The notes: a model not told the origin generated them from the sequence alone. Positions 38,101-49,314 are shown, counted from the stretch's first letter. The stretch: DNA of 64,000 nucleotides from Triglochin maritima (GCA_963682175.1 OY821777.1:4481501-4545500); one strand, 5' to 3'. Numbers and translations are program-made.

Positions 38101-39149
38101 ACAAAAACCACAATCATCAATAATGAAGTAGCAATGGTTGTCACGAGCAAAAGCAGTAACAGATAGCAGGTTATAGGCAAAGTTTGGACAATGAAGAACA
38201 TTCTTAAGTCGAAAACAAGACTTAGGAGTAACAATGGCAGATGAATCAATGTGGGAAATTTACAAACCTTGCCCATTACCTATCTGAACATCTTCCTTGC
38301 CTTTGTATTTCTCTGCCAAAGCGAGGTTGCTCAAATCTGCAGTAATACGATTAGTAGCACCAGTATCAACATACCGAGAAGCATCATCAAACGGATCTGG
38401 TGCAGATGCGACCATTGCAGCTAATTTCTCTGGTGGATGTCGTCCAATGTATGACATATTGAGTCTTTGGAAGCAGTCGATCGCAATACGACCAGATTTG
38501 TTACAAATCTGGCAAATCAGCCTTCCATTTCCAGATCCTTGGGACCTTCTAGCGTCAGATCTGCCATTAATAGTCCCCTGTGAACCTCCACCTTGATTCT
38601 TTCTAAACGAACCACCTCTGTTGGATTGCCCTTCTTTGTTTCGATTCCCATTTGATTTGAACCCTTTTTGGATTGCCGCAAGAGCACTTAGGAATTCATT
38701 TGATTGTGTATCCTCCACCATACTCATTTTTTCACAAATAGGCAAAGAGTGGTGTTCTTCTATCTTTAAAGGTGCCAACTGTGCTCGTGCTCTAATGGAA
38801 GATGCAAAAGGTCTATAGCTACTTGGTAATCCTTGAATACATACTATTATCTCATCATCTTGAACAATGGTTCCTCCTGCATCGAGCTTATCCACAACAA
38901 CTTTGAATTGCTGAAGATAATCGCTCATCGAAAGCGATCCTGCCATTGTGTGTGCAGGCGTGACTGTGGCATAACGTCGTCCCATGCCAACTTCGCTGAT
39001 TTCACCCCAACAACATAGGGCAAAGCGGAGATCGACAACGTCACATTGATCCAAGAGAGAAGCATTTGATCTTTCTCATACCACTCAAGATACGCCTTCA
39101 GATCTGACGGATTCAGAGCAGATCCATTTCCATCTACAAACGAAGTCAT
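35195..39149 (-). mobile_element. Decayed Ty1-copia retrotransposon, coding region only
   Basis: Minus-strand fragments follow copia order. Gag (39149-38260) carries a zinc knuckle in which the His is replaced, CQICNKSGRIAIDC, then protease with DTGAT. Integrase pieces (37866-37196) hold ELLHCDLWGPS, FVDDYSRYAWLF and TPEQNRVVERKHKH. Reverse transcriptase (36194-35475) carries LLLYVDDIIITG, and RNase H shows HLTAFSDSDWAGC and RSSIEVEYR. The tail ADIFTKTLHPCRLEFL is near 35250. Stops and frameshifts separate nearly every domain, and a large piece of Gag is missing. No LTR, primer-binding site or target duplication was found at either end, so it is a truncated, inactive copy. Its Gag end lies close to the broken end of the RNase T2 pseudogene. 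Confidence 0.9.
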
Positions 39150-39603
39150 TCAAACATACAATCAACAAGTCATTCAAACATTTAAGCATACAATATCACA
39201 AAGAGAGCATACAAAAACATGTAGCACGTGCACATACCACAATCAATTCACATGACATATGGATTTAACGAAGTTCGGTGTACCAATATCATTGGGGGAT
39301 CTCCTTTCACTATATTGCATCTAAACCGGAAGTCAATCAACGGTTACAAGATTGAGACAATGTGTTCTCCACTCACATAAGCATCTCCATCTTTCCGATT
39401 TCTTTATCGATCACCAAGAAATTTATCTCATCGAACACTCCTATTTGATGGCTTACACTACTCAAGTGGATAAATATACTTATATTTGGTCATTTTGCAT
39501 CCCTAGTGATTACCGTCAACCGCATAATTTGAATTGGTTGTTTTAACTTGAAATGGAGATTATGCTATATATACGCCATGTTAGTGATAGCTACGTATAT
39601 AAC
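39150..39603. other. Junction between copia relic and RNase T2 pseudogene
   Basis: This stretch should contain the last RNase T2 exon but I cannot recognise it. The open frame at 39352-39546 (+) shows no domain. The sequence may be a leftover of the retroelement's 5' untranslated part or an unrelated insertion. Confidence 0.35.
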
Positions 39604-40483
39604 CTGATTGTTGAAGGACTTGTAGAAGGTTGATTTGGTTGTGCAATTTGAGAGTTGTTTGGAAGTACTGGTGTTGGTCGAGGACCGATTCGGAGCAGGT
39701 GCCGTGCCTCGACCACTCGTGGCTCCAGAATTTTCAGCCCGTCGCCTCTAGGACAGGCCAGCGTCGGTCATTCCTCTTCCATGCTCCTCCTAAGGTCGCT
39801 TATCTGTAATTCAAATCAGCGAAGTTAATACAACACTTAATTGGTTTCTGGCTAGAGAAAAATTTTAAAATCAAATTTGACAATGTTATCAGACTAATAT
39901 TACTTTAAAAAAAATCTTGCCTAAGCAACGTGGATATTGATAATCAGAAACGTTAGAAGTATAGCCGAAATAATTAAAGCTGTACCTTAGAAACGTCGAA
40001 AGTATTATCGGGATCGCAATTTGGAAGGGTAACCCCCATTGTTGTAGTTGGGCCAGAGACCGTGGATCCCGAAGTCGGCGGCCGGCTTACCGGTGGTCGG
40101 GAAACAGCAGCTTTGTGCCCCTCCACAATATGATCCAGGCCACTAATTTAAACACGTCACACAAATTAAACACACATCAAATACCACTGACGAACTGCGA
40201 TATCAGTTGTAATCAGAGTAATGAGAGAGGAATGATTCAGAGATAAAAAAATTGCATTTGGTATTAATATAAATATATAAGTTTTGTGTCCCTATTCTAT
40301 AAAAGTGCGATATCTTATTATATTCTTTTTGTCAAGAAATATACTATAATCTGTACTAGAAAAAGAACTAAAATACGTCATTTTCACCTGCAAGACAAAG
40401 TAGAGGAAATCAAAATCATCTGCAGCAGCATGAGAAACTGCAAGGAAAGAAACTAAGACTAGGAGAGGACCAAATGTCTTCAT
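39604..40483 (-). pseudogene. S-like RNase T2 pseudogene (exons 1-3, last exon missing)
   Basis: Exon 1 (40483-40388) encodes a signal peptide (MKTFGPLLVLVSFLAVSHA) and FDFLYFVLQ. Exon 2 (40142-39986) opens with WPGSYC and has the first catalytic motif, FGIHGLWPNY. Exon 3 (39803-39604) has the second, HEWSRHGTC. Intron positions match plant class I S-like RNases. The copy is dead. Exon 2 has one extra A within TCCAAATTGC (about 40020-40024). In exon 3 a Trp codon has become TGA (39768-39770), and there is another extra A in an AAAATTC run (about 39729-39732), so the second motif is out of frame. The terminal exon is absent where retroelement sequence begins. Functional relatives are secreted, senescence- or phosphate-starvation-induced RNases. 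S-locus identity cannot be claimed. Confidence 0.85.
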
Positions 40484-40639
40484 GGTTTTTTTGATTGATT
40501 CTGATATGTTTCTCTTTGTGCACATGAACTTGCATTTATAGGAGAGGGAAGTGGAATATGCTTAATTTCTATTCTCTAACCATGTGGATGATGTCTCTTA
40601 AAGTGAAGAGACGATTGAAGAGAGGAAGTCAAGAGTCAG

Positions 40640-40830
40640 GACGACTCCTTAGGGCACCCTTAACGGGGGTGCCCCGCTTGGGTGCCCTGGTCGGGCGCCC
40701 GGGTGCACCCCCGTTAACGGGCGGGGCGCCCGTGGGGCACCCGCCCGGGCGCTTGCCCGGGCGGTGGGCGTCCCGGGCAGACGCCTGGGCGCCCATGGGA
40801 GGGGGACATGTGTCCCCCTCCCATTGGTTT
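40640..40830. repeat. GC-rich inverted-repeat block
   Basis: About 190 bp built from nested inverted words: GGGCACCC/GGGTGCCC, GGGCGCCCGGG, CGCCCGGGCG and GGGGGACA-TG-TGTCCCCC. GC content is extreme relative to both flanks, which are poly-T and AT-rich. Strong cruciform or stem-loop potential is evident by eye. Open frames through it have no known domain. Confidence 0.7.
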
Positions 40831-41179
40831 AATTTTTTTTTTTGAATTATTTTTAGTTTTGGTTTTGTTATTAATGGATTGGGTATTTGTTATAAATGTG
40901 GGGTAATAATTTTTTGTAGGTGATTAAAATTAAGAAATTTCCAGAACCAATACATTGTTTAATCACGAGTGCAATATTTCCTATTTCAGTTTGTCTTAAA
41001 TGTAACGTGACTCCGTAATATTTAATAATAATTTCGTGATTTACCAGTAATTATTAACAATATTTCGAGTTAAAATATAATTATAATGTAATTAAAATTA
41101 TATTTATATAAAATGTAATTTGTTAAATGTTGTGTGAGAATTAAATTTGTTTAATTAAGAAATGATGCGGATGAAAGAG

Positions 41180-41370
41180 AGTGTAGGGTGGGTGGGGGTA
41201 GCCTGGGCATGGGTAAGGGCCTCCTTAACGGAGGCCCTTTTCAGGTCGGGGCGAAATTCGCCCCGACCTGGCTCCCCTTAATGGGGAGCAGACCCGGGTC
41301 GGGTCGCGACCTGGGTCTGCGACCCGACCCGGGTCCCGACCCAGGTCTGGCCACGTGGCCAGACCTGGAT
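41180..41370. repeat. Second GC-rich inverted-repeat block
   Basis: It contains AAGGGCCTCCTTAACGGAGGCCCTT, a 13-bp-arm hairpin at 41243-41269 (AGGTCGGGGCGAA...TTCGCCCCGACCT), and GACCCGGGTCGGGTC / GACCCGACCCGGGTC pairs, then GGTCTGGCCACGTGGCCAGACC. The organisation parallels the block 350 bp upstream though the words differ, suggesting one repeat family. Confidence 0.7.
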
Positions 41371-42130
41371 GGTTGAATTTTTTTTTTATTTTTTTATTTA
41401 TATTAGTTAAATAATATGTTAATAAATATATATAATTAAAATAAATTGTAAATAAATATAATAATTAATAAAATAAATCAATTGAATTAACTATAATAAT
41501 ACAAAATCAATATTGAATTTAATATCAAATTTGAAAATGTGTTTACCTTTCAGGGGGCGCTGCCGTTCGTACGAGTTCAATATGTTTCAATCCAACTTTT
41601 AAAAAAAATTACATTTTCTTGTGTTTTTGTTAAATAAATCAATTAAAGTGTATCACTTATTAATATTTGTTAATAATATAGTAAACAAAAAAATTGAAAC
41701 TCAAATAAATTAAATTAACTTCAAAACAAATTAACAACCAAACACATAACATAGATTTCTACTACAAAAAGGAAATAACTAAATTTGACTTAAAATAATA
41801 AATTTAATAGTTTGTGAATTATTATGTTGATATAGAAAATGAGGTAAAAAGAAATGATGTGGAGGAGAGAGAGTGTTGAAAGTGGGGTTGGGGTTAAGAA
41901 GAGAAAAATGGGTTGGGTTGGGTTGTGAGTTGCATAGTATTTTTTGCTGACGTGGCAGAGAGAGAAAGCTGACGTGTCAAGATATTTGGGGTTGGGGTTA
42001 AAGATGGCCTAAGGGGTTTTTTTGGGTGGGTTGGGTGAGCTGACGTGGCAGAGAGAGAAGCTGACGTGGCAGAGAGAGAGTGCAGAGTGCCCGGAGGTAG
42101 CCCGGACGCTGTTAAATATGCTCTTAATTT

Positions 42131-43141
42131 GCATGAAGGTGTTCACACTGGGTTAATATCGATCTCAACATTCGAGCATTGCTAGCTGTGGTGTTGCGAT
42201 GATGTCTCTTAAGTGTTCACATCATGTTGTTTCAAGTTTATTTTGGATGTTTTCGTCTGGGTTGGATGGAAAATGTAATTGAATGATACCCCTTCTTTCA
42301 CGATTATATAATTTGAAAATGATGTGGTATCTCTACAAATTATATAGTAATGATAGTGGAATGTTTCAGGGGTTAAAAATGTTGTACTGAAAAAATATGT
42401 ATTTCAATTACCCGCTTAATGTTATTCTTGTTCCAAGTTATATCTAAAAAGGCAAAATTAATCATCACAATATTGTTAAAATGTACATTTTAAGAGTACA
42501 GATTTTTAAAGTAAATGGTATCTTTTAGATTGTTTAATTGAGAAGTATTTGAACTATATTTTAAAAACCAAACTGAACCGGTGGTAAGACCGAGGTTCGA
42601 CCGAAAACTGGAAGTTACCGGTCGATTCACTAAAAACCCAAAGTCGTCGTCAAACATGATAGAACTATGTTAGACCGGAAAAAAACGATTGCTTTAGACA
42701 CGGGTTGAACCACAGTCTAACAAAAAAAAGTTAAACCACATACGGTACACCATGAAATATATAAGTACCAGTTAAACCTTTAAAAATATTTATTTTGTTT
42801 CAATTTGACCCAAAAATACTATTTTTTTTACAATCATGCGCCTTTTCAAATATAATTAGTATTTTGGGTTTGTAAAAATGTAAATTATGACAAAAAAGTA
42901 AAATTAATTAACATTATGCAACCCTAATCATCATTTTTTTTTGTTTATGGTTGATTATCACAATATATTAACTAATATGTTTCAATATTTTTGTAAAATT
43001 TATGATTAATTTTAGTTACATATGGTATCCATGGATTTTAAGAACTTAAATATTTGGTACAATATATGTAAAATTTGGTTCAATGGTCAGACCACTGATT
43101 GGACTGTCATCAATTCGGTGCAACTCTCGACTCACAATGAT
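42131..43141. other. AT-rich spacer
   Basis: No gene. Words such as GGTTCGACCGAAA and TTACCGGTCGATTC near 42592-42630 recall the palindromes of the LTR that follows. The last 200 bases lead directly into the gypsy-type LTR. Confidence 0.35.
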
Positions 43142-43246
43142 GATATTGTAACATCCTCAAAAGTGGAAGAAATTTAAAATCTTCAATATAACACAAACAA
43201 GAGGATATTACTGGAAAAAACATGCAACTGATGCACCAACATATAT

Positions 43247-43282
<36 letters not shown>
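43247..43282. repeat. (TA)n microsatellite in solo LTR
   Basis: A run of about 16-18 TA dinucleotides near the left end of the solo LTR. Confidence 0.9.
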
Positions 43283-43285
<3 letters not shown>

Positions 43286-43689
43286 GGGAGTTTCAAGAAT
43301 GTGATTACAACAAAAGGTAAATGGAAATGTACATGTAATCACTATGACCTCAAAAACAGGAAAAACATAATCTGACTCCGAACACGCTCCTCCTCGGTCA
43401 CCACCTCCTAGTACCGCTCACGGTCTGAAATAAAACATGACTATCCTGAGTTTCCCATAAGGAAACCCCGTATGTCAAACTCCTATCACAATAAATGGAC
43501 TAGACATCTAAAAGCATGTATGATATGAATGCAGTAAACAACATCAACGTCTCACTGGGCCTCCAGGAACTCTCTCCCTACCACAAAGACACAACAGTAA
43601 TGGGTCTCGTGGGTCCTCTAGCCCAACCCTCACACGTGCCCCAAGCACCACAGTCGGAAACATCATCGGCTACAACACAACGTTGGATC

Positions 43690-43925
43690 ACTATCATGCC
43701 AACAATGTCCGTATTGTTGCCCCTCCAGGGTCGGGGACCCGTTGCCTTCAAAGCTGATTCGATGAACCACTCTCAGGCCAGTAATGTCCGTATTGTTGCC
43801 CTTCCAGGGCCGGGGACCTGTTGCCTTCAAGCTGGCTCCACAACACCAATGAACCACTCTCAGGACGACAATATTTGTATCATTGCCCCCAAACAGGTCG
43901 GAGACCCGTTGCCCTTGAGCTGGTC
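43690..43925. repeat. Three diverged 90-bp tandem units in solo LTR
   Basis: Each unit contains GTCCGTATTGTTGCCC, CAGG(G)TCGG(G)GACCCGTTGCC and AACCACTCTCAGG. The third is the most diverged (ATTTGTATCATTGCCCCC). They form part of the solo LTR and make long chance open frames. Confidence 0.75.
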
Positions 43926-43954
43926 CCACAACACCAAAACAACACAAAACTACA

Positions 43955-44480
43955 CCAAAATCGGTCGACCGAATCCTTCTCCAGGGGACTGGCCCAACCA
44001 AAAAACCCGACAATCGGTCGAACGGCAAAGAGCACCCGTTCAACCGAATTCCACATGTAAAAAACCCTTGCCGCATAAAAAACACAAATGGTCGAACGAC
44101 ACAAGACCGACGGTCAACCAAAAACGGGCAGTAAAATCATCTTCCGAACCAAACACATCGGTCGACCGAACATCAAATTGGTCGAACCCCCTTTAAGTTA
44201 TTTTAAGTCATCGGGTCGAACGAGGTCATAGGACGATCGACCGTTTTGTGGTCTACACCCCAACCGACTTAAAATAGTGTTTCGGTCGGACGGTAAAAGG
44301 GTCACGTTCGACCGAAATCCACCAGCAGTGTCATCTTCTCGCTCAACACGTACCACACATCGACCACCCAAGGTATCGTTCAACCGGTGCAAGAGATAAC
44401 GCCAAAATTTCACTACAACCGGTCGACCGAACCAAGCTATCGGTAGACTGTTACAATGCAGAAAACTGCTGCACGGGTCC
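43955..44480. repeat. Array of GGTCGACCGA-type palindromes in solo LTR
   Basis: More than a dozen full or half copies occur in about 500 bp, among them ATCGGTCGACCGAAT at about 43961, ATCGGTCGACCGAAC near 44159 and ACCGGTCGACCGAACC near 44420. The motif is the same as in the array at 11129-11455, although the two LTRs look otherwise unrelated. Confidence 0.75.
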
Positions 44481-44731
44481 GACGAGTCATCCAGGCTACC
44501 GTCGACCACTCCAACACTAACGAAAGCATAAGTAAGTATCAAAGTAAAACTTGACATACATTGAAGACTTGAAAAAACCTTTGAAGATCCAACAGCGAGC
44601 TTTTCCCTTACGAACCCAAAATCCGGCGACAAAACAACCGAGCCACGATCTACCCAACTCCGGAGAATGTCTGAGCTTCACCTCGCCTCACCGAAACCAC
44701 CTTCACCGCACCTCCAATTGCTGCATATCAG

Positions 44732-44732
<1 letters not shown>

Positions 44733-44770
<38 letters not shown>

Positions 44771-44815
44771 TGAGCGGGAGAGAGAAAAACGAGAGAAAGA
44801 GAGAGAGAGAGAAAA
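44733..44815. repeat. (GA)n-rich tract in solo LTR
   Basis: A nearly pure GA run (about 44733-44768) followed by interrupted GAGAGA words to 44812, near the right end of the solo LTR. Confidence 0.85.
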
Positions 44816-44961
44816 CCCACCAACCTATACTCTTCTCCTCTCATCTCCACCATCCACCTCATCTCCATCAACTTAATCCCAGCCCTCCATCCTAATCCAC
44901 CAATTAGCAACCTAAAAGCCAATTAACCCAAAATAATAAAAGTTTAGGATATTACAGATAT

Positions 44962-46459
44962 TATGCTGACGTCGTTATCGTTTTGAACATGTTGAATCAA
45001 TGGTTAAATCATTTTGATCAAAACTGAACATTTATCTATCCAATACTCTTTAATTCGGTTTCAAAAACCTTGTATCTGAAAACGACACTTCAGTTCAGTC
45101 TGTGTAAACATGGCCTGTTTGCTGGTAGTTTGACTTACGAGTTTTCACACGATCGACATGTGTGTGTGCAAGAAAGACGTATGTTTGTTATCTTGTCGTT
45201 GTTGGTTCAATGGACCAATTATTGATCCAATTCCGGCAGGTTTGTTTCGGTGTTTTAATATAATTTCATCTGAAGCATCTTCAAAATAGATTATGCGTGA
45301 TAGTTAACGTCATAAATAGATATATGCTCCGAAAAACTTATTGCTTTCAGTCTAAGTATGTACGGGATATTATTTTTTGAAAAACTAACGGGATTACGCA
45401 ACATGAACAGCAATAAAAAGGTCTTGCTTTCACATACATTCACGTACAATAATGCGAGTCATTTGCTCGCATAATTGTTTGCCTCTCACTGTCGAGTTAG
45501 GTTGGAAATATTAAGTAAAGCAAATATGCATTTTTTTTTGAAATTTGATATTCAAGTTGAGTCTAGCTTAAGAATTGTCACTACCACAAAATTGTTTAAA
45601 GAAAAATAAAATATCCAGATTAAATCTTTCAGATATGTTAATATTGTTTTTAGTTTATAATGTGATGTAGAATTATTATGTTGTTGAATCTTTGCAGTAG
45701 TTGTTGAACGGTTTTTTTACAGTAACGTTTTAACATTGTTAGATTGGTTCTTATGCTTTTAAGCACGTACATACTCGGAATAATTAGTTAGTATGAAGTA
45801 GAAAAATCTCACGGAAAAAGTGGAACAATGATTTCAAATAAAATAAAAATAATTGTATATATAGTGTTGACAGGTTTTGGAAAATTTGGAGTTTCGAGTT
45901 GAACCCACAATTTCGCTCCTAATCCAAATTAAGAAAAAAGAGTGAAATCACCGTCGCCCATAAAATCATGACTTTGTGGAATATTTAATAATGACCAAGT
46001 GCTTTTAAAGTATTCCGTTTCTAATATCCCAATGAATGGTTTTAATTAAGTTAATTGAGTGACTCTTAGTTAATAAAAATAAATCATCAATTCAAAGAAG
46101 AATAACGCATCAATCAACATGTACAGGACTGTTAGGTTTTGTTTACAACTCTCTTATCATTAAGCACCAACTTGAAGTTCAAACATTTACAGTGAAAAAA
46201 CAAAAATAGGATAGATGAGAACATTGCTCTTGAGTCTTGAAGAAAACATAACTACAAAAGTCCTATTAACCACCCATGCAATGCAGACACCTTCTAATTC
46301 ATTCCAACCTTCTCATATTACGTATACAACATCAAGGTTGTCCTTTTTTAAATTCCAACTAAAACTCGGAACGCTACATGTTTAGCTGATGCCAAGAAGC
46401 TACCAACTGATCTAACCTTACTACTTAGTAGAAAGTAAGTTAAATTAATCCAATTTAGA
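44962..46459. other. Spacer downstream of the RKD gene
   Basis: No gene recognised. The portion near 46300-46459 probably includes the 3' UTR of the minus-strand RKD gene. No repeat stands out. Confidence 0.35.
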
Positions 46460-47534
46460 TCAAGATTTGATCCTTTTGGTCTCATGCATAGGATGGGTCA
46501 GTTCCATGCACCTCCTCTTCTTGTAGCTTGCCTTGAAGCATGCCTGCCTCAGCCTCTTAGTCTTCTCTTCTAGTTGCACCCCAGGATCTCTCTCCATCAA
46601 TTTCTTCTCTTGCTCTAGCAACTCAACAGCACACCTCAGTTGCCCCTCCCCACCCTCACTCATCAACTCCTACACTCATAAACAAAAACAACAATTGTAC
46701 CTTAGTCACTAATCATATAAATATCAAACTAAATGATATATATGTAGTGCAGTTTTCCCAAGTACATATACAAGATGTCCAACTTTCAGGTTGAGTTGGT
46801 TAATCTATAATCCAGAACCTAGCTAGATTTTATAATTAAAAAATCCAGTACCTGGACATTGTTGATAAGAGTTTGCAAACTCTTCATCTTCCTATGTGGC
46901 CACCTTGGAATCCCCAACTGCCTACACTTCTTCTTCAAGAGGGTTAGACCAACATTGAGTTCTTTGGCCGCTTGAGTTATTGGCATGTAGAAGTAACGTG
47001 ACAACTCTTCAAACGTGATATCATTGTCACTACAATTCTCCATCTTTTCCTTCTCCTTTGGAAGCTCTCTTCTCTCCAAATCACAATCCTTCTTCTTCAT
47101 AACCTCATCGAGTAGCATCACTTGATTGTCGACAAACAAGCTTGGAAGGTCATCTAACAATGAAACATCTAATGATAAGAAGAAATACATCTTAATCAAA
47201 TGTTACACTCAATTGTGATTACCATATTGGAAGAGTTGGTGATCTTCATAGTGAAAGCAATCCAGAGAAAATGTCATGTCAAGAGAGGAACAAGGTTGAA
47301 CAATCTCGTTCTCACCAAATTGTTCACATTGCCAATTCCAAAATGGGTATTCACTATGCAACATCACAAGCGAAGCAAACAAACACAACATCAAGCTAAC
47401 ATTTTTAGTTGAAGAAACGTGAGAGGATATTGATTTGAAGTAATATTGTACCTTAGATCCAGAAGAGGCTGCTGAGCTTCCATGATGTTATCTTCGCATC
47501 CGAACCAATTGTCCATAATAACTTGATTATCCAT
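46460..47534 (-). CDS. RKD: RWP-RK domain transcription factor (RKD type)
   Basis: Four exons on the minus strand (47534-47452, 47353-47223, 47168-46852, 46669-46460) join at GT-AG borders in consistent phase and encode 246 residues, normal for RKD proteins. The RWP-RK domain spans about residues 122-170: [20 protein letters not shown], then [10 protein letters not shown], then IPRWPHRK at 158-165. A C-terminal coiled, Lys/Arg-rich tail ([22 protein letters not shown]) follows. The N-terminal half is acidic and aromatic. RKDs lack the long N-terminal regulatory part of NIN-like proteins. In Arabidopsis they promote egg-cell identity and gametogenesis, so expression is usually confined to reproductive tissue. 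A TATATATA box lies about 30 bp ahead of the chosen ATG, so the next in-frame ATG, at 47516, could also be the start. Confidence 0.92.
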
Positions 47535-49022
47535 TTTGTCATGAGTGGGAGGTATGGTGTGCTATATATATCCATGAGATTTGGAGAGGAGAGAAAGGGT
47601 AATGATGGTTTAATTGCAATGGAGAACGTGCCCATGGAATCATGCTTGCATGGGAATTAAAGAGCCACGCAGGGTTAGAGGATTATTATTGTTTTGTTGG
47701 TGGAGTTACAAGATATTATTTTTGGCAGTTCAAAACGGTCTCATCATCTCCTTGTTATTGCATCCTTCATTCCTCTACTTGATCTTAATAATGAAATTGT
47801 GTTCTGTAATTATAAAACCTCGCGTTATATAATTTCTAATGCAACTTTCCCTTTGTAACTGAAAGAAAGAGTTTACTCATAGCTTTTGTTTCATTCTACT
47901 TTCAAAAAAAAACTTTTGCTTCGTTCTTGTGATGACGTCTTATTTTGGACCTTTAGGTGGCTCTAAGATGGTAAGTCAAAATCTTTAGCCACAGAGTATT
48001 GGATCATTCTAGCCAAAATTAATCTTTTGTGACTAGTTTTAATTAACAAGTTTTAAAAAAAAGTATTATATAATTAATACGTTAGAGATTAAGGCGTAGT
48101 TTACATGGGAAAGAGGTAAACGTTCTCTTGAGCCATGCACGGATTGTTAAGAAAACCAAAGAAACCCCAAAAGAGGAAACAAAAAAATCTTGTAAAAGTG
48201 AAGTGAATTAACAGGATCTTGAATGATTGTGCTACACTAAACATGCATGGTCTTGTTTGTTTAATTGACTTGACCAATTGGGAAAGCACGAATATAACCA
48301 CTGTCTGGCGCAAAAGATTTGTTTTTCAAAGATTGACGATTGACAAAAAGTTCTTATATGACCCATGCATGCAAATATTAGAGGATTATATGATGTTCTT
48401 TTGTTTTCTTCTCATGTTCCCACAACGACGGTTGCTTGTAAATTGTAATCGTCATCACCAATCTTATCAAAGAAAAACATCATCATCACAATTCACAAAA
48501 TAAGTGTTTGAAACTTGAATGGCAAATGAGTAGTGGGGAATGGAGATTGCATTGGAGGTTCTTTATTTATATATAATTGGAGAGTTAAGTCTCTTAAGAA
48601 TAGCAGTTAAAGTATTTCAATTAAGGGTTTGTGAAATAATACGCTAGATGCAACTGCAGTTCTCATTAAGACTAGATAAGAGTGGAGAAATACAAGGCAT
48701 TTGTTGTGCAGAACTGAAGATAGCAACTTATATTCAAATATATTCACCGAAAATGCTTGTGTTTGTTCAATGATAATCTCAATTATGATAAGTGAACACT
48801 TTTCCTTAAAGTATGTTAACGCTAATTTATCTTTATTGATAACTTAAAATTTAAAGTCAAATGAAAAATTCAAACCGTATATGAAATAAAAAATTGAGTA
48901 GTTTTACTTGGAGATTTCAAGTATAAAAAAATCAACACACAAGATTTATTGAAAATTCAACATCATTTGATCTTATATGAAATAATATTTAAATTTTATG
49001 ATTTTTTTCCAATGTAAACACT
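47535..49022. other. Upstream region of RKD and spacer
   Basis: It contains the RKD promoter; a minus-strand TATATATAGC lies at about 47562-47571. Beyond that no gene, RNA or repeat is recognisable in this AT-rich stretch. Confidence 0.4.
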
Positions 49023-49314
49023 GATATCATTAGGGGTGAGATTCGGTTCAGGACCGGACCGAAACCCGAATTTTCGGGAAGTCCGGACCGAAGACCGGAC
49101 CGAATAGGTTCGGTCCGGTCCGGTCCGGGTCGGTCCAAAACCCGGATTTTCCCCTTAAATTTTCGGTCCGGTCCGGACCGAAGACCGAATTTCCAAAATG
49201 TTGTGGACCGAAGACCGGACCGAAAAAAATCGGTCCGGTTTGGTCCGGACCGAAAAATTCGGTTCGGTCCGGGTGCCCAGACCGGACCGAATTTTGCTCA
49301 CCCCTAGATATCAT
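49023..49314. mobile_element. hAT-type MITE, 276 bp, GGTCCGG-rich, with 8-bp target duplication
   Basis: The element spans 49031-49306 with 10-bp perfect inverted ends (TAGGGGTGAG...CTCACCCCTA). It is flanked by the 8-bp duplication GATATCAT (49023-49030 and 49307-49314). The interior is composed of GGACCGAAGACCGGACCG-type words. It belongs to the same family as the copies at 34.65 kb and, degenerate, 22.56 kb. It is non-autonomous. Confidence 0.93.

Larger units (their letters stand above)
40484..42130. other. GC-rich hairpin and AT-rich repeat region, possible DNA transposon
   Basis: No gene. Two very GC-rich palindromic blocks (40640-40830 and 41180-41370) sit in AT-rich DNA. A right-hand patch (about 41850-42125) repeats GCTGACGTGGCAGAGAGAGA three times. 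The left block contains GGGCACCCTTAACGGGGGTGCC, and the far right ends CCCGGACGCTGTTAAATATGCTC, so GAGCAT(A/C)(T/C)TTAA-like ends may define a non-autonomous element of about 1.5 kb. I could not find a target duplication. Confidence 0.4.
43142..44961. mobile_element. Solo LTR of Ty3-gypsy type, 1,810 bp, with 5-bp target duplication
   Basis: The LTR spans 43147-44956. It begins TGTAACATCC and ends GGATATTACA, which are near-perfect inverted ends with the TG...CA rule. The 5-bp duplication GATAT flanks it (43142-43146 and 44957-44961). Such TGTAA(C/T)ATCC ends are typical of plant chromovirus (Tekay/Del-like) LTRs. There is no internal coding region, so it arose by recombination between two LTRs. 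Inside are a (TA)n run, three diverged 90-bp repeats, an array of GGTCGACCGA palindromes and a (GA)n tract. Open frames within it, including one of 226 codons, show no retroviral domain. Confidence 0.88.

Noticed and set aside
39604..40483. Self-incompatibility S-RNase gene
   Set aside because: Motifs and intron positions fit S-like class I RNase T2 genes; the copy is broken and no S-locus F-box cluster is nearby. The F-box/LRR relic at 21.2-22.0 kb is of a different type.
43516..44196. 226-codon open frame as a novel gene
   Set aside because: It lies wholly in the solo LTR, is made of its repeats, and shows no domain.
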